NCBI GenBank assembly: GCA_021204045.1 | Contig: JAJQAA010000018.1 | Location: 1-64,000 of the forward strand | DNA length: 64,000 bases | From: Clostridiales bacterium | Lineage (GTDB): Bacteria; Bacillota; Clostridia; Lachnospirales; Lachnospiraceae | Direction of reading: 5' to 3' | Shown here: piece by piece, positions 18,594-28,788 of the stretch | Layout: the number at the start of each line of letters is the position of its first letter | How positions within the stretch are numbered: position 1 is the stretch's first letter | Position numbers and translations under genes: made by a program | The notes under the pieces: model-generated | Database searches by the model: none | Told to the model about the DNA's origin: nothing | Seen by the model: the letters and a program-made list of their open reading frames with translations, nothing else

Positions 18594-19484
18594 ATGAAAA
18601 GAAAACTTGAATTTTCCGAGCTGGTATTTAAAATCATCAGCTACACCCTGCTGACAGTATTTGCCCTGTGCTGTCTGTATCCCTTTGTATATGCCATAGC
18701 GGCATCGATCAGCGGAAGAAGCGCGGTGGAATATGGCTCCGTTGTATTATTCCCGAAGGATATCCAGTTCGAGGCCTTTGCGAGGATGTTCCAGGATAAC
18801 ATGTTCTGGAACGCCTACTCCAACACGCTGTTTATCACCCTTTACGGAACCATCTGGGCGCTGGGCGTCGCAATTCTCGGAGCATATGCCCTTTCCAAGA
18901 AACAGCTGCTGTTCCGGAAGTTCTTCAACTTCTTCCTGGTATTTACCATGTGGTTTTCCGCAGGTATTGTACCACAGTATCTGAATTACCTGGATACGAA
19001 GACCATCTTTAACGCGGTGGGCATTGTCGATGACAAATGGCTGGTGGTTATCGCCATGGGTATGGCGGCGATGAATATCATCCTGCTGCGCAACGCCTTT
19101 GAGGGAGTCCCTTCTGAAATTGAGGAGGCCGCAATTGTGGATGGCGCCAGCGAGTTCCAGGTGCTGAGTCAGGTATACATACCCATGTGTAAGTCCACCA
19201 TCGCAACGGTAGCCCTGTTCTTTGCGATTTCCCGCTGGAATGGTTACTTCTGGGCACGGCAAATGATTTCCAACTCCAATGAGCATCCTCTGCAGGTGTT
19301 TATCCGGCTGAGACTGGAGCAGTATACGGATCCGGAGACGATGGCCGGCTGGAATGAGATTTACGCGTCCGATTCGGTGGTTTATGCGTTGATTGTCTGT
19401 TCCATCATTCCGATTTTGATTATTTATCCGTTTATTCAGAAGTATTTCGCCAAGGGTGTGAACGTTGGCGGCGTGAAGGAATAA
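18594..19484 (+). CDS. carbohydrate ABC transporter permease (LplC/MalG-like)
   Basis: EIEEAAIVDGASEFQVLSQVYIPMCKSTIATVALFFAISRWNGYFWARQMI EAA loop. Confidence 0.93.
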   Translation: MKRKLEFSELVFKIISYTLLTVFALCCLYPFVYAIAASISGRSAVEYGSVVLFPKDIQFEAFARMFQDNMFWNAYSNTLFITLYGTIWALGVAILGAYALSKKQLLFRKFFNFFLVFTMWFSAGIVPQYLNYLDTKTIFNAVGIVDDKWLVVIAMGMAAMNIILLRNAFEGVPSEIEEAAIVDGASEFQVLSQVYIPMCKSTIATVALFFAISRWNGYFWARQMISNSNEHPLQVFIRLRLEQYTDPETMAGWNEIYASDSVVYALIVCSIIPILIIYPFIQKYFAKGVNVGGVKE

Positions 19485-19527
19485 TCGTTTCATCGACGAT
19501 ATCAAATGAAATCAGGAGGGAAAAATC

Positions 19528-21732
19528 ATGAAAAAAAGAAATTTACTTGCTCTGTTGCTGACCGGTATCATGGCAGTGGGAAGCCTGTCAGCCTGCCAGC
19601 CTAAGATCGTGACAACGGTAGAGGGCGGCGGCACAACGACCGTCCAGGCAGACGCCGTGGGCGCACAGGCTTCCGATGGAAGCAGTACAGATACGACGGG
19701 TAATCCGCAGGCCGTGGAGGCTACAGGTCTTACCTTTGCGCCCGGTACGGTGCTTCGCATGGCAACCGGATACAACAGCATAAAAACCGGCCTGTTCTTT
19801 GACGCGGAGACCGCGGGAGAGGGCATTACCCTGGCGGACGGCAAGACCTACAATGCCGGAGACCTGAAACCGACCTGGGTAGAAGTGCAGAACAAGCTGG
19901 GCATGACATTTGAGGATAAATACCAGGGCAACAGCGCGTCTGCGGAGTTTGATTACTGGAAAGAGCAGCTCGATCAGGTCGATATGCTCAGCGGTACCGC
20001 CGTCAAGCTCAATGAAAACGGCGTGGCGGGAAGCCTGGTCAATATCGCGGAGTATCTGGATATGATGCCGAATTTCAAGGCATATCTGGAGACCAATCCG
20101 ATCGTCCGTCTTTCGATCACCGGCGATACCGATACGGAAGTGATCTACTACAGCCCTTATTTCGACGGCGTCAACGATATTGAGCGCATGCCTCTGATGC
20201 GCACGGACTGGGTGCAGAAGCTTCTGGACGGCGAGGGCGAGTTTACGGCGGACGCATCGAAAAATCTTGCGACGGCCGTGTACGAGCCGTATATGCCGAC
20301 TTCCGGTTCCGTGACCGTGGACGTTGTCACTGCGGACGGAAGCGCGGTGGAGAGCGTGACCAAGAATTATGATAACGCGGGCAACATCGTGGATCAGATG
20401 AACGCGGCCGGAAGCATTGACGGCGTGACTGCGGTGAATATGCTGCGCACTTATATCGACACTGCTTACGACGGATATTACGGGACTGCCCGTTCCGATC
20501 TGTTTATCGGACAGAATGCCGCGTGGGACGCGGATGAGATGGTAGCGCTGCTGCGCTGCGTCGTTGCCAACCCGCAGACATTAAACGGTACGGATTCCGT
20601 GCAGGGGCTGTTCAGCCGAGAGGATGACAACAACCAGCGCCGTGTGGATATGTTCCGCTTCGCGGGAACTCTCTTCGGTGTGAGAGGTCTGGAATCCCGC
20701 CAGGATTACCTGTATGTGGGCGCGGACGGCAGCATGCATGATGCCCGTCAGGAAGCGGATGCTTATCTGGCGCTGGACCGCATGAACGCCATGGTGAAAG
20801 AGGGCCTGATCTCTGAGGCGTTTGTGAACGCATCCTCCGAGAGCTCCTCCACCTACCTGGAGAATGACCTGGGCTTTATGTCCTATGATTACAACCAGAC
20901 GCAGACGATCCTGAACAATACCAAGCTCCAGACGGAGGATGGCGAGAAATACATGGCGGTGATGGTACCGGTTGCCCTGTGGAACGACGGAAGCAGCGCC
21001 GATGGCACTTACATGCGGTTTACCGAATCCTGGAGGTCGGTAAAGACCGACGGATGGGGCATTTCCAAGGCCGGCGTCGGGGATGATCAAGATAAGCTGT
21101 ACGCGGCTCTGAAGCTGATCGATTTCGCGTATTCTGCGGAGGGCCAGATCCTGATGAGCTATGGCCCGGATGCTTTCATCAAAACAAACGCAGACGGCAG
21201 CTACGTAACGTTCAACTTCAACGGCGTGGAGATGCCGGAAATCGCGGACGCGACCTATGAGGAACTGTGGGATAAAGCAAGCGGAAACTACACCAACTAT
21301 GCACGCTGGTACCTGGGATCCACACTCTCTTTCGCGAAGAGTCAGGCGTTTGAATATCAGTGCACCAGTGAGGTCGGCAAAGAGGGCGCGGCCCATATTT
21401 CCAACGCGATCGCGCTGGGTGTGATCCGCCATCCGGAACTGGCCGTCACCGAAAACGGCTGGTATACCTCCGTGCCTACGGTTCTTCCTACGACAAAGCA
21501 GGAGAACGATACTCTGAGCGGATACACAGACCTGACCAGCAAATTCTCTCAGAATAAGGGTGAGCAGAACATTCTGGTTGACATTATCGCCAGTGGTTAT
21601 ACCGAGGAAGGAATGTCGAATGCCGAGGAGGCAGCGAATGCGGTTGCCGGTACCATGAGCGGCAAGCAGTACCTGACCCTGAAGGAGGATGCGTGGGAGC
21701 GCCTGCTTGACTACTATGAGACTGTAGAATAA
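19528..21732 (+). CDS. ABC transporter extracellular solute-binding lipoprotein (large, 734 aa)
   Basis: Lipobox MKKRNLLALLLTGIMAVGSLSAC; directly downstream of the two permeases; no other domain recognised. Confidence 0.88.
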   Translation: MKKRNLLALLLTGIMAVGSLSACQPKIVTTVEGGGTTTVQADAVGAQASDGSSTDTTGNPQAVEATGLTFAPGTVLRMATGYNSIKTGLFFDAETAGEGITLADGKTYNAGDLKPTWVEVQNKLGMTFEDKYQGNSASAEFDYWKEQLDQVDMLSGTAVKLNENGVAGSLVNIAEYLDMMPNFKAYLETNPIVRLSITGDTDTEVIYYSPYFDGVNDIERMPLMRTDWVQKLLDGEGEFTADASKNLATAVYEPYMPTSGSVTVDVVTADGSAVESVTKNYDNAGNIVDQMNAAGSIDGVTAVNMLRTYIDTAYDGYYGTARSDLFIGQNAAWDADEMVALLRCVVANPQTLNGTDSVQGLFSREDDNNQRRVDMFRFAGTLFGVRGLESRQDYLYVGADGSMHDARQEADAYLALDRMNAMVKEGLISEAFVNASSESSSTYLENDLGFMSYDYNQTQTILNNTKLQTEDGEKYMAVMVPVALWNDGSSADGTYMRFTESWRSVKTDGWGISKAGVGDDQDKLYAALKLIDFAYSAEGQILMSYGPDAFIKTNADGSYVTFNFNGVEMPEIADATYEELWDKASGNYTNYARWYLGSTLSFAKSQAFEYQCTSEVGKEGAAHISNAIALGVIRHPELAVTENGWYTSVPTVLPTTKQENDTLSGYTDLTSKFSQNKGEQNILVDIIASGYTEEGMSNAEEAANAVAGTMSGKQYLTLKEDAWERLLDYYETVE

Positions 21733-21748
21733 GCAAAGGGAGGCCATC

Positions 21749-22339
21749 ATGTATAAAAAGCAGTTGACTGTACAAAAGTTGATTTGCCTGGCGGCTGTGA
21801 TTGTCAGTGTGGCGGTGTTCGTATATTCGCTGGGGATTATGACCGATCTGTATGATGCTTTGTACAGCACTATGAGAAATGCCAATGATCTGACGAAGAC
21901 GGATGTCCCGGGATCGATTGTATATTACAATATGCAGGATTTCAACAACCTGTTTCTTTGTGCGGGCATTGGCCTGATTATCGCGGCTTTGCTTTTGTAT
22001 CTCACCAATACGCATGTCCGCAGAAGATATTATATCGGAAATTATGTCGCAATCGGGATTTACTCGATCGTGAGCCTGGGAATCATTGGCTGGGCCCATG
22101 GTCAGATTGAGATTTATAAAGCGCAGTTTTTACAGGTTGATTTCGCGGCTCTGAAGGAGCACGCGGAAATGTGGAATACCACCTATACGGAGTCCACATT
22201 CTGGTTTGATATTCATTATTTCCTGTTCGCGTTGCTTTTCCTGGTGGTTGTCGCTCTGATCGGCAACGCGGTATGGAAGAAACGGCTGATGCAGGAGGAG
22301 CAGGCATTGCTCAATCGTGGAAAGGAGACAGCGATATGA
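21749..22339 (+). CDS. uncharacterised membrane protein (about 4 TM) in sugar ABC operon
   Basis: ORF with RBS; hydrophobic segments LICLAAVIVSVAVFVYSLGIM, LFLCAGIGLIIAALLLYL, YVAIGIYSIVSLGIIGWA, FLFALLFLVVVALIGNAVW. Confidence 0.75.
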   Translation: MYKKQLTVQKLICLAAVIVSVAVFVYSLGIMTDLYDALYSTMRNANDLTKTDVPGSIVYYNMQDFNNLFLCAGIGLIIAALLLYLTNTHVRRRYYIGNYVAIGIYSIVSLGIIGWAHGQIEIYKAQFLQVDFAALKEHAEMWNTTYTESTFWFDIHYFLFALLFLVVVALIGNAVWKKRLMQEEQALLNRGKETAI

Positions 22340-22827
22340 CAAATGAAGATCGTCAGATTCAGGCGGATCGCATGAGATTCACCAAGAATACTCTTTCCTC
22401 CAACCTTGCTATCCTGGCAATTCTCTTCGATGTATTTTACTTTGTCAGTATTTACCGGTCGGACGTTGGCTCCTATTATTACAACATACTGATCGGTGCA
22501 TCCATCGTATACAATCTGCTCTTCATGCTGGCGGTGTTTTTATCATCCGAAGGTGTGAAGAACTACAAGGAAGGCTATTCCTGGCTGCTGGCTGTCGTCG
22601 GCATCCTTCAGATTGTGAGAATATTCATTATTCCGGCTCGTGCGCACGGCGCGGTTGCCGTCATCGGCGGTGTGGAAACCGAGGTTATGGGCGACGGACA
22701 GTATATCCGGCTGATTGTTTTTCTCCTGGTTTCCGCAGCCTGTCTGCTGGCGTCAGCGGCAATCAATTACAATAAATGCCGGATTCTGAAGGAACATATG
22801 AAGACCCTCGAAGGCAAAATCGTATAG
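22336..22827 (+). CDS. uncharacterised membrane protein (about 4 TM) in sugar ABC operon
   Basis: MTNEDRQIQADRMRFTKNTLSSNLAILAILFDVFYFVSIYRS...; start overlaps the previous stop. Confidence 0.75.
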   Translation: MTNEDRQIQADRMRFTKNTLSSNLAILAILFDVFYFVSIYRSDVGSYYYNILIGASIVYNLLFMLAVFLSSEGVKNYKEGYSWLLAVVGILQIVRIFIIPARAHGAVAVIGGVETEVMGDGQYIRLIVFLLVSAACLLASAAINYNKCRILKEHMKTLEGKIV

Positions 22828-22838
22828 GAGGCAACAAA

Positions 22839-23924
22839 ATGGCACAGCTTAGCTTACAGCATATCGATAAGATATACGATAACAACGTCCAGGCAGTGTT
22901 CGACTGCAACCTGGACGTAAAGGACGGCGAGCTCATCGTTTTGGTGGGACCCTCCGGCTGCGGGAAATCGACGACCCTGCGAATGGTGGCGGGACTTGAG
23001 GATATTTCCGCAGGCAGGCTGTTTCTGGATGGAAAGGATATCACCCAGACTCCGGCGAAGGACCGTGATATGGCTATGGTATTTCAGAGTTATGCCCTGT
23101 ACGGACATATGACCATCTATGAAAATATGGCGTTCTCCCTGACCATGCGTAAGGAGAATCCCAATGTAATCCACAAAAAGGTGCTGGCAGCCGCCGAGAT
23201 TCTGGGGCTGACCAGCCAGCTCAACAAAAAGCCTGCCCAGCTTTCCGGCGGACAGCGGCAGCGTGTCGCGATGGGACGTTCTATTGTCAGAAATCCGAAG
23301 GTATTTCTGTTTGACGAACCGCTTTCCAATCTGGACGCAAAGCTGCGCGGCGCGACCCGCCGTGAGATTCTGCTTCTGCACAAGAAGCTGCAGGCAACCA
23401 TGCTTTACGTAACCCACGATCAGACGGAGGCTCTGACTTTGGCGGACCGGATCGTGTGTATGTCCATGGGGCATGTACAGCAGATCGGAACGCCGCTGGA
23501 GCTTTATGATGCCCCGGACAATGTCTTTGTGGCAAGCTTTATCGGTCTGCCGCCCATGAATTTCTTCGATGTGAAGGTTTCCGGGGCGAAACTGATCGGC
23601 GGTAATTTCCAGGTGTCGCTGACTCCGGAGGAAAAGGATATCCTGCAGGCCTACCAGAATAAAGAGATCATCCTGGGCGTTCGCCCTGAGGATATCCGGG
23701 AGGGAGCCGGCGGCGTACCGATCACGGTATTCTCCAATGAAAATTTGGGTATGAACACGCTGGTGCACGGATACATCGGAGGCCTGAAAACAGCCGAAGC
23801 GAAGATTTCCGCAAAGCTGAAGGGATGGCAGAATTACAAAAACGGAGACAGCGCTTCCCTGATCTTCAATAAGAAGCATTTCTTCGATAAAGATACTACC
23901 AATGCCATAAGGAAGGAGGCGTGA
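22839..23924 (+). CDS. sugar ABC transporter ATP-binding protein (MsmK/UgpC-like)
   Basis: [60 protein letters not shown]-terminal TOBE-like ILGVRPEDI; start ATG 22839 after ggagg. Confidence 0.93.
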   Translation: MAQLSLQHIDKIYDNNVQAVFDCNLDVKDGELIVLVGPSGCGKSTTLRMVAGLEDISAGRLFLDGKDITQTPAKDRDMAMVFQSYALYGHMTIYENMAFSLTMRKENPNVIHKKVLAAAEILGLTSQLNKKPAQLSGGQRQRVAMGRSIVRNPKVFLFDEPLSNLDAKLRGATRREILLLHKKLQATMLYVTHDQTEALTLADRIVCMSMGHVQQIGTPLELYDAPDNVFVASFIGLPPMNFFDVKVSGAKLIGGNFQVSLTPEEKDILQAYQNKEIILGVRPEDIREGAGGVPITVFSNENLGMNTLVHGYIGGLKTAEAKISAKLKGWQNYKNGDSASLIFNKKHFFDKDTTNAIRKEA

Positions 23925-23926
23925 TC

Positions 23927-24499
23927 ATGGAGAAGAAAAACGCGGGCTTTGCCGCAGGGATAAAGGAAGCGTTCCGGAAATTCCTGGTTGCCTTAAAGCG
24001 CAGGCCCCAGCTCATTCCGTTGGCAGCGCTTGTCATCGCGTTCCTGGAATATTCCATGAATCTGACGGTGATTTCCGATACGACGGCTAAAATCCAGGGA
24101 CCGGGTATGGGCCTCTGCGGATTCTGCACCATGCTGTTTTCCATGCTTTCCATGGTGTGTTTTGGCAACGCATTTCCGCACAGGAAAAAGGTGAACCTTC
24201 CCATGCTGATATTGATGTTTGTCATGTTTGGCATTATACTGTTTTCCGATGTGACCTATCTGAACGCTATATATGCGGCGGTTATGAGGGCGGATAACCC
24301 CATCAAGGTTACTTTGAATACGGTTTATATCGCATACGCGGAGTATTATCTGCAGAGACATATCGAGATTCTGTGCGTTTCCATCGCGCTGATTGTATTG
24401 CTGCCGGTATATTCCAAATGGATTCGCAGGATTAAGACTTCTGTTGAGGTAGAAGGAAACGCTCAGATGGCTGCGATTGATATTTCCGGAGAAAACTGA
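23927..24499 (+). CDS. uncharacterised membrane protein (about 4 TM) in sugar ABC operon
   Basis: MEKKNAGFAAGIKEAFRKFLVALKRRPQLIPLAALVIAFLEYSMNLTVISDT...; operonic spacing. Confidence 0.73.
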   Translation: MEKKNAGFAAGIKEAFRKFLVALKRRPQLIPLAALVIAFLEYSMNLTVISDTTAKIQGPGMGLCGFCTMLFSMLSMVCFGNAFPHRKKVNLPMLILMFVMFGIILFSDVTYLNAIYAAVMRADNPIKVTLNTVYIAYAEYYLQRHIEILCVSIALIVLLPVYSKWIRRIKTSVEVEGNAQMAAIDISGEN

Positions 24500-24523
24500 A
24501 CCTGATTTTGTTGAGGAGCCTTT

Positions 24524-25162
24524 ATGAGTAAAAATAAGCGGAAAGAGACGGAGGGAGAGAAGAAAAGCACGGCGGAATATTACAAGCTTCATACGGAAGC
24601 CGTGGAAGATCTGGTGAACGCGGATGAATCAAATTTACCGGAGGTTTCCCCGGAGGAGCTGAGAAAATATCAGTCCGGTTCGCGTTTCCGGATCCCTGTA
24701 TGGCTGCGCATCCTCTTTATCCGTTTCTGGTTCCCGGCTATGGTATGCTATTTCTTTATCTGGGGTCTGAGCACGTATGTGAGCAACCTGCTGGATATGC
24801 TGGTGATTACCGGTATTGCACTGGGAGTTGTGACGGAGATGCTCACCAACAACGTACTGCGCTTTTTCGCGAAGACCGAGGGAGAGCATGATCGCTGGAT
24901 GATGTTCCCGCAGAAAAGCTACTGGACGTTTCCGCTGAATATTCTTTATGCCTGGGTGGTTCTGTTTCTGGTATTTACGCTGTACAATGTGGTCAATCTG
25001 TTGTACAACAGATTGACCGGCACAGCGGGAACCGTGTTTCTTGGGGTGGAGCCGGTTCTGTTTGGACTGTTTTATCTGGGGTTTGATACGCTTCTGATCG
25101 AAGCAAAGCATCTTTGTGGAAATATCTGGAGAGATGCCTTGAAAAAAACAAATAGAGGATAA
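24524..25162 (+). CDS. uncharacterised membrane protein with charged N-terminal cytoplasmic domain
   Basis: MSKNKRKETEGEKKSTAEYYKLHTEAVEDLVNADES... followed by hydrophobic segments; RBS gaggag. Confidence 0.73.
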   Translation: MSKNKRKETEGEKKSTAEYYKLHTEAVEDLVNADESNLPEVSPEELRKYQSGSRFRIPVWLRILFIRFWFPAMVCYFFIWGLSTYVSNLLDMLVITGIALGVVTEMLTNNVLRFFAKTEGEHDRWMMFPQKSYWTFPLNILYAWVVLFLVFTLYNVVNLLYNRLTGTAGTVFLGVEPVLFGLFYLGFDTLLIEAKHLCGNIWRDALKKTNRG

Positions 25163-25166
25163 TCGT

Positions 25167-26735
25167 ATGAAAATTCTTTATATTGGTTCAACCTCTGCCT
25201 GCCTGGAAATAGAGAATCAAAATCCGTATTATACGCCGGAGACTTATACGGTATATCTGGACAATCAGGAAGTCCTTACCGGCGATACAAATGTTTTTTC
25301 CTTGTTTGATCTGAGACGGGACACGGAATATAGTGTGATCGTCCGCTTTTCCTCCGAAAAGGAGGAAACGGTTCGCTTCCGGACCGCCGCAGAGACCTGT
25401 TGCATCAATGTCCGGGATTTTGGCGCCGTGGGAGACGGCGTAACCGAGGATACGCACGCGATTCAGAGCGCGATCTGCCTGATGCCGGAGGGCGGAAGAC
25501 TGTATTTTCCGGCAGGGACTTACTGGACGCTCCCGTTGACGCTGAAAAGCCATATCACGCTCGAATTGTCGGAAAACGCGGTGATCCTGGGCATGACGGA
25601 ACGTGACCGTTATCCGATTATACCCGGTTTTGTGAAGGATATGGAGACCGGCGAGGATATTCCTTTCGGTGGTTTTGAGGGAAATGAGGTTCCGGCTTAT
25701 CAGGCGCTTTTGTACGCGTCCTACGCAAAGGATATCACGGTTGTCGGAAAAGGAAGGATTGACGGAAACGGCCAGAACGGAGACTGGTGGGGAGACTTCC
25801 AAAGCTTTCCTGCCGCCCGACCCAGAGTTTTTTTCTGCAATCGGACGAAGAATGTGGTTTTCCATGGTATAACTCTGGCAAATAGTCCCTCCTGGCATAT
25901 GCACCCGTTTTTTTCCAAAAACATTTCGTTTCTGGACTGTGCGTTTTCCGCGCCAAAAGACAGCCCGAATACCGATGCGATTGATCCGGAGAGCTGTGAT
26001 GGCGTAAATATTATCGGCTGCCGTTTTTCTGTGGGAGATGACTGTATCGCTGTCAAATCCGGAAAGATCGGGATGGCGAGAAAGTACCGGACGCCCGCGG
26101 ATCATCATACGATCCGCAACTGTCTGATGGAGTTCGGCCATGGTGGTGTGACGCTGGGCAGCGAAGCGGCGGCAGGTATCCGGAACCTCAGTGTTACGCA
26201 ATGTTATTTCCATGCCACGGATCGGGGTCTTCGCATCAAGAGCAGACGCGGCAGAGGAAAGGACAGCTTTATTACGAATGTATTGTTTGACAATATCCGC
26301 ATGGACCGCGTGCTGACTCCGCTGGTGATTAATATGTGGTACAACTGCGTGGATCCGGATCGCTTTACGGAATATGTCTGGTCAAGAGAACCGCTCCCTG
26401 TAGATGACAGGACTCCCAAGCTGGGCGCTTTTACCTTCCGCAATATGGAGTGTACGAATGCCGAGGTCGCCGCCTGCTATATCGACGGATTGCCGGAGAG
26501 CCCGATCGATGAGGTGGTCTTGGAGAATATCCGGATTTCTTTTGCCAAAGACGCGAAACCGGGGATCCCCGCAATGCAGAACTTTGCAAAGGAGCGCTGC
26601 TGCCTGGGACTTTACCTGGATAATGTAAAGCATATACGCATTCAGAACGTAAGCCTTCAGGGCGTTGCGGGAGATAAATTGATTGTCGATCATTGTGAAG
26701 ATATTGTTACAGAGGGATTGGAAGAGGGAGAATGA
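25167..26735 (+). CDS. glycoside hydrolase family 28 (polygalacturonase-like), no obvious signal peptide
   Basis: INVRDFGAVGDGVTEDTHAIQSAI, GKGRIDGNGQNGDWW, SPNTDAIDPESCDGVNIIGCRFSVGDDCIAVKSG, EFGHGGVTLGSE (GH28 NTD/DD/GHG/RIK-type motifs). Confidence 0.92.
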   Translation: MKILYIGSTSACLEIENQNPYYTPETYTVYLDNQEVLTGDTNVFSLFDLRRDTEYSVIVRFSSEKEETVRFRTAAETCCINVRDFGAVGDGVTEDTHAIQSAICLMPEGGRLYFPAGTYWTLPLTLKSHITLELSENAVILGMTERDRYPIIPGFVKDMETGEDIPFGGFEGNEVPAYQALLYASYAKDITVVGKGRIDGNGQNGDWWGDFQSFPAARPRVFFCNRTKNVVFHGITLANSPSWHMHPFFSKNISFLDCAFSAPKDSPNTDAIDPESCDGVNIIGCRFSVGDDCIAVKSGKIGMARKYRTPADHHTIRNCLMEFGHGGVTLGSEAAAGIRNLSVTQCYFHATDRGLRIKSRRGRGKDSFITNVLFDNIRMDRVLTPLVINMWYNCVDPDRFTEYVWSREPLPVDDRTPKLGAFTFRNMECTNAEVAACYIDGLPESPIDEVVLENIRISFAKDAKPGIPAMQNFAKERCCLGLYLDNVKHIRIQNVSLQGVAGDKLIVDHCEDIVTEGLEEGE

Positions 26736-27859
26736 TGGATTATAAAAAGATCGATTCCTATATCCTGCGTCTGATCAGGGAATCCACGTCCGAGCGCACA
26801 GCCTGGAATCTGGAAAAAATCCGGGACGGAAAAAAAGCGGACTGGAATTATATTGACGGTTGTATGATCACCGCGCTTCTGGAAATTGCGCGGATTACGG
26901 ATGATTCGAGATATTTTGATTTTGCGGAGAGCTTTATTGATGCTTTCATCGGAGAGGACGGAAGTATCCGGACTTTCCAGCCGGAAAAATTCAACCTGGA
27001 TGATATCAACGAGGGCCGGGTGCTCTTTGAATTGTATGAGAAAACCGGGAAGGAAAAGTATCGCAAAGCGGCAGATTTTCTGCGGGGACAGCTGGAAAAG
27101 CAGCCCCGTACTAGGGAAGGCAATTTCTGGCACAAGGCGATCTATCCCAACCAGGTCTGGCTGGACGGTATTTACATGGCGCAGCCCTTCTATGCCATGT
27201 ATGAAAAATACTTTGGAAGCGGAGATTATTCCGATACGGTCAGGCAGATCCAGACGGTGAAAGCGCGGATGTGCGATGAGAAGACCGGGCTTTATTTCCA
27301 TGGATATGACGCTTCGAAGACGATTTTCTGGGCAGATCCGGAGACCGGATGCTCCGCAAATTTCTGGCTCCGCTCGATCGGATGGTTTTGCGTCGCCCTG
27401 GCGGATCTTCTGGAGATTGTTCCGGAAGGTGCGCAGCGTGACACTCTGGTATCGATTTTTACGGAGCTTATGCGTTCCCTGTGTGCCTATTGTGATGATG
27501 CTACCGGTATCTACTGGCAGGTTGTCGACCAGGGCGGCAGAGAGGGCAACTATCTGGAGACCAGCGGCAGCTGCATGATTGCCTATGCCATGCTCAAGGG
27601 CGCGAGACTGGGAATCCTGGATAAGGACTATGCCACCTGCGGACAGAAAACCTTTCATGGGATAGCGGAAAAATATCTTTCTTTTACAGGCGACACGTTG
27701 AATCTCGGCGGCATCTGCCTGGTTGCCGGGCTCGGACCGGAAAACAATACAAGACGGGACGGCTCCTACGAATATTATATCTCGGAGCCGGTTGTGGAAA
27801 ATGACGCGAAAGGAGTAGCGCCTTTCATCCTGGCCTATACGGAGATTATGAGAGTATGA
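26732..27859 (+). CDS. glycoside hydrolase family 105/88 (unsaturated rhamnogalacturonyl hydrolase-like)
   Basis: NYIDGCMITALLEIARITDDSRYFDFAESFIDAFI ... WLDGIYMAQPFYAMYEKYFG ... LRSIGWFCVALADLLEIVPE ... YLETSGSCMIAYAMLKGARLGIL. Confidence 0.9.
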   Translation: MMDYKKIDSYILRLIRESTSERTAWNLEKIRDGKKADWNYIDGCMITALLEIARITDDSRYFDFAESFIDAFIGEDGSIRTFQPEKFNLDDINEGRVLFELYEKTGKEKYRKAADFLRGQLEKQPRTREGNFWHKAIYPNQVWLDGIYMAQPFYAMYEKYFGSGDYSDTVRQIQTVKARMCDEKTGLYFHGYDASKTIFWADPETGCSANFWLRSIGWFCVALADLLEIVPEGAQRDTLVSIFTELMRSLCAYCDDATGIYWQVVDQGGREGNYLETSGSCMIAYAMLKGARLGILDKDYATCGQKTFHGIAEKYLSFTGDTLNLGGICLVAGLGPENNTRRDGSYEYYISEPVVENDAKGVAPFILAYTEIMRV

Positions 27860-27870
27860 TCCGGACGGGC

Positions 27871-28650
27871 TTACAGCGGAATCTTCATGCTGTCGGAGCT
27901 GGCCGCGTGACTGGCTGGTCTTTCCGGAATATATGAGCTGGGAGAAACGCCGTACTTCTTTTTGAACAGACGGGAGAAGTACAGTGGTTCCCGGAAACCG
28001 CAAAGACGTGCCACATCCGAGATATTATATCCCTGGGAGGCCGTCAGACAGTCGGCGGCGGCCCGAAGCCTGGTTTCTGTCAGATATTTATGCGGGGTTA
28101 CGCCAAACTCTTTTTTAAAGAGCTTGATCAGGTAATCATAGCTGAAGGGAAGCGAATTCAGGTAATCGCCGAGTGAATAGCCGCAATCCGAGTAGTTCTG
28201 GATAATATCGTGTTCGATCTTCCGCGCGATCTCATTCCTCTCATCGGAGGGATGGAGATGTGAGAGGAACGTAACGATAAGATTTCCATATGCGGGCAGA
28301 AGGGCGGTGCATATGGAAGAAGCGCCGGAAAAGAAAAAGAAGGCGGCGCTGAACGCGTCCAGCAGATATCCGTTTTTATCGCCGGAGATGACGGTGGGCT
28401 CTTTGTTCGTCAGAGTACAGTCTGCCAGGTTGATATGGATATTTGTAAAACCGTCCTCGCTGATGTTTTCATGGGGAACCATGGGCGGGATGATAACGAT
28501 ATCGCCGCCGGAATAATCCAGGGTACGGCTGCCATCAAGAATCATCCGGCCCTGGCCGCTGGTACAGTAGATCAGTTCCCAGCTTTTATGGGCATGTCTG
28601 GAAACGGTTGTGGTAAGGCTGTGTTTCCCGACGTAAATGATATTGTTCAT
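27871..28650 (-). CDS. AraC family transcriptional regulator
   Basis: N-terminal cupin-like region and C-terminal FSYDYLIKLFKKEFGVTPHKYLTETRLRAAADCLTASQGYNISDVARLCGFREPLYFSRLFKKKYGVSPSSY. Confidence 0.92.
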   Translation of the reverse strand: MNNIIYVGKHSLTTTVSRHAHKSWELIYCTSGQGRMILDGSRTLDYSGGDIVIIPPMVPHENISEDGFTNIHINLADCTLTNKEPTVISGDKNGYLLDAFSAAFFFFSGASSICTALLPAYGNLIVTFLSHLHPSDERNEIARKIEHDIIQNYSDCGYSLGDYLNSLPFSYDYLIKLFKKEFGVTPHKYLTETRLRAAADCLTASQGYNISDVARLCGFREPLYFSRLFKKKYGVSPSSYIPERPASHAASSDSMKIPL

Positions 28651-28788
28651 ATATAGTTCCCTTTCCTGTTGTGATTTTATTTGCAGGGTATCACTTTTTT
28701 TACTCTAACAAAATTTTGCGGATTTGTCCATATAATTAACGAACACGAAAAGTTTTTATAACAATTATCCATGTAAGGAGGCACAAAG

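Noticed and set aside
20581-21885. Minus-strand ORF of 434 aa opposite the solute-binding protein gene
   Set aside because: No motif and no RBS context; the + strand gene has a lipobox and operonic position.
26690-28003. Minus-strand ORF of 437 aa opposite GH105
   Set aside because: Composition-driven antisense ORF; GH105 motifs are on the + strand.
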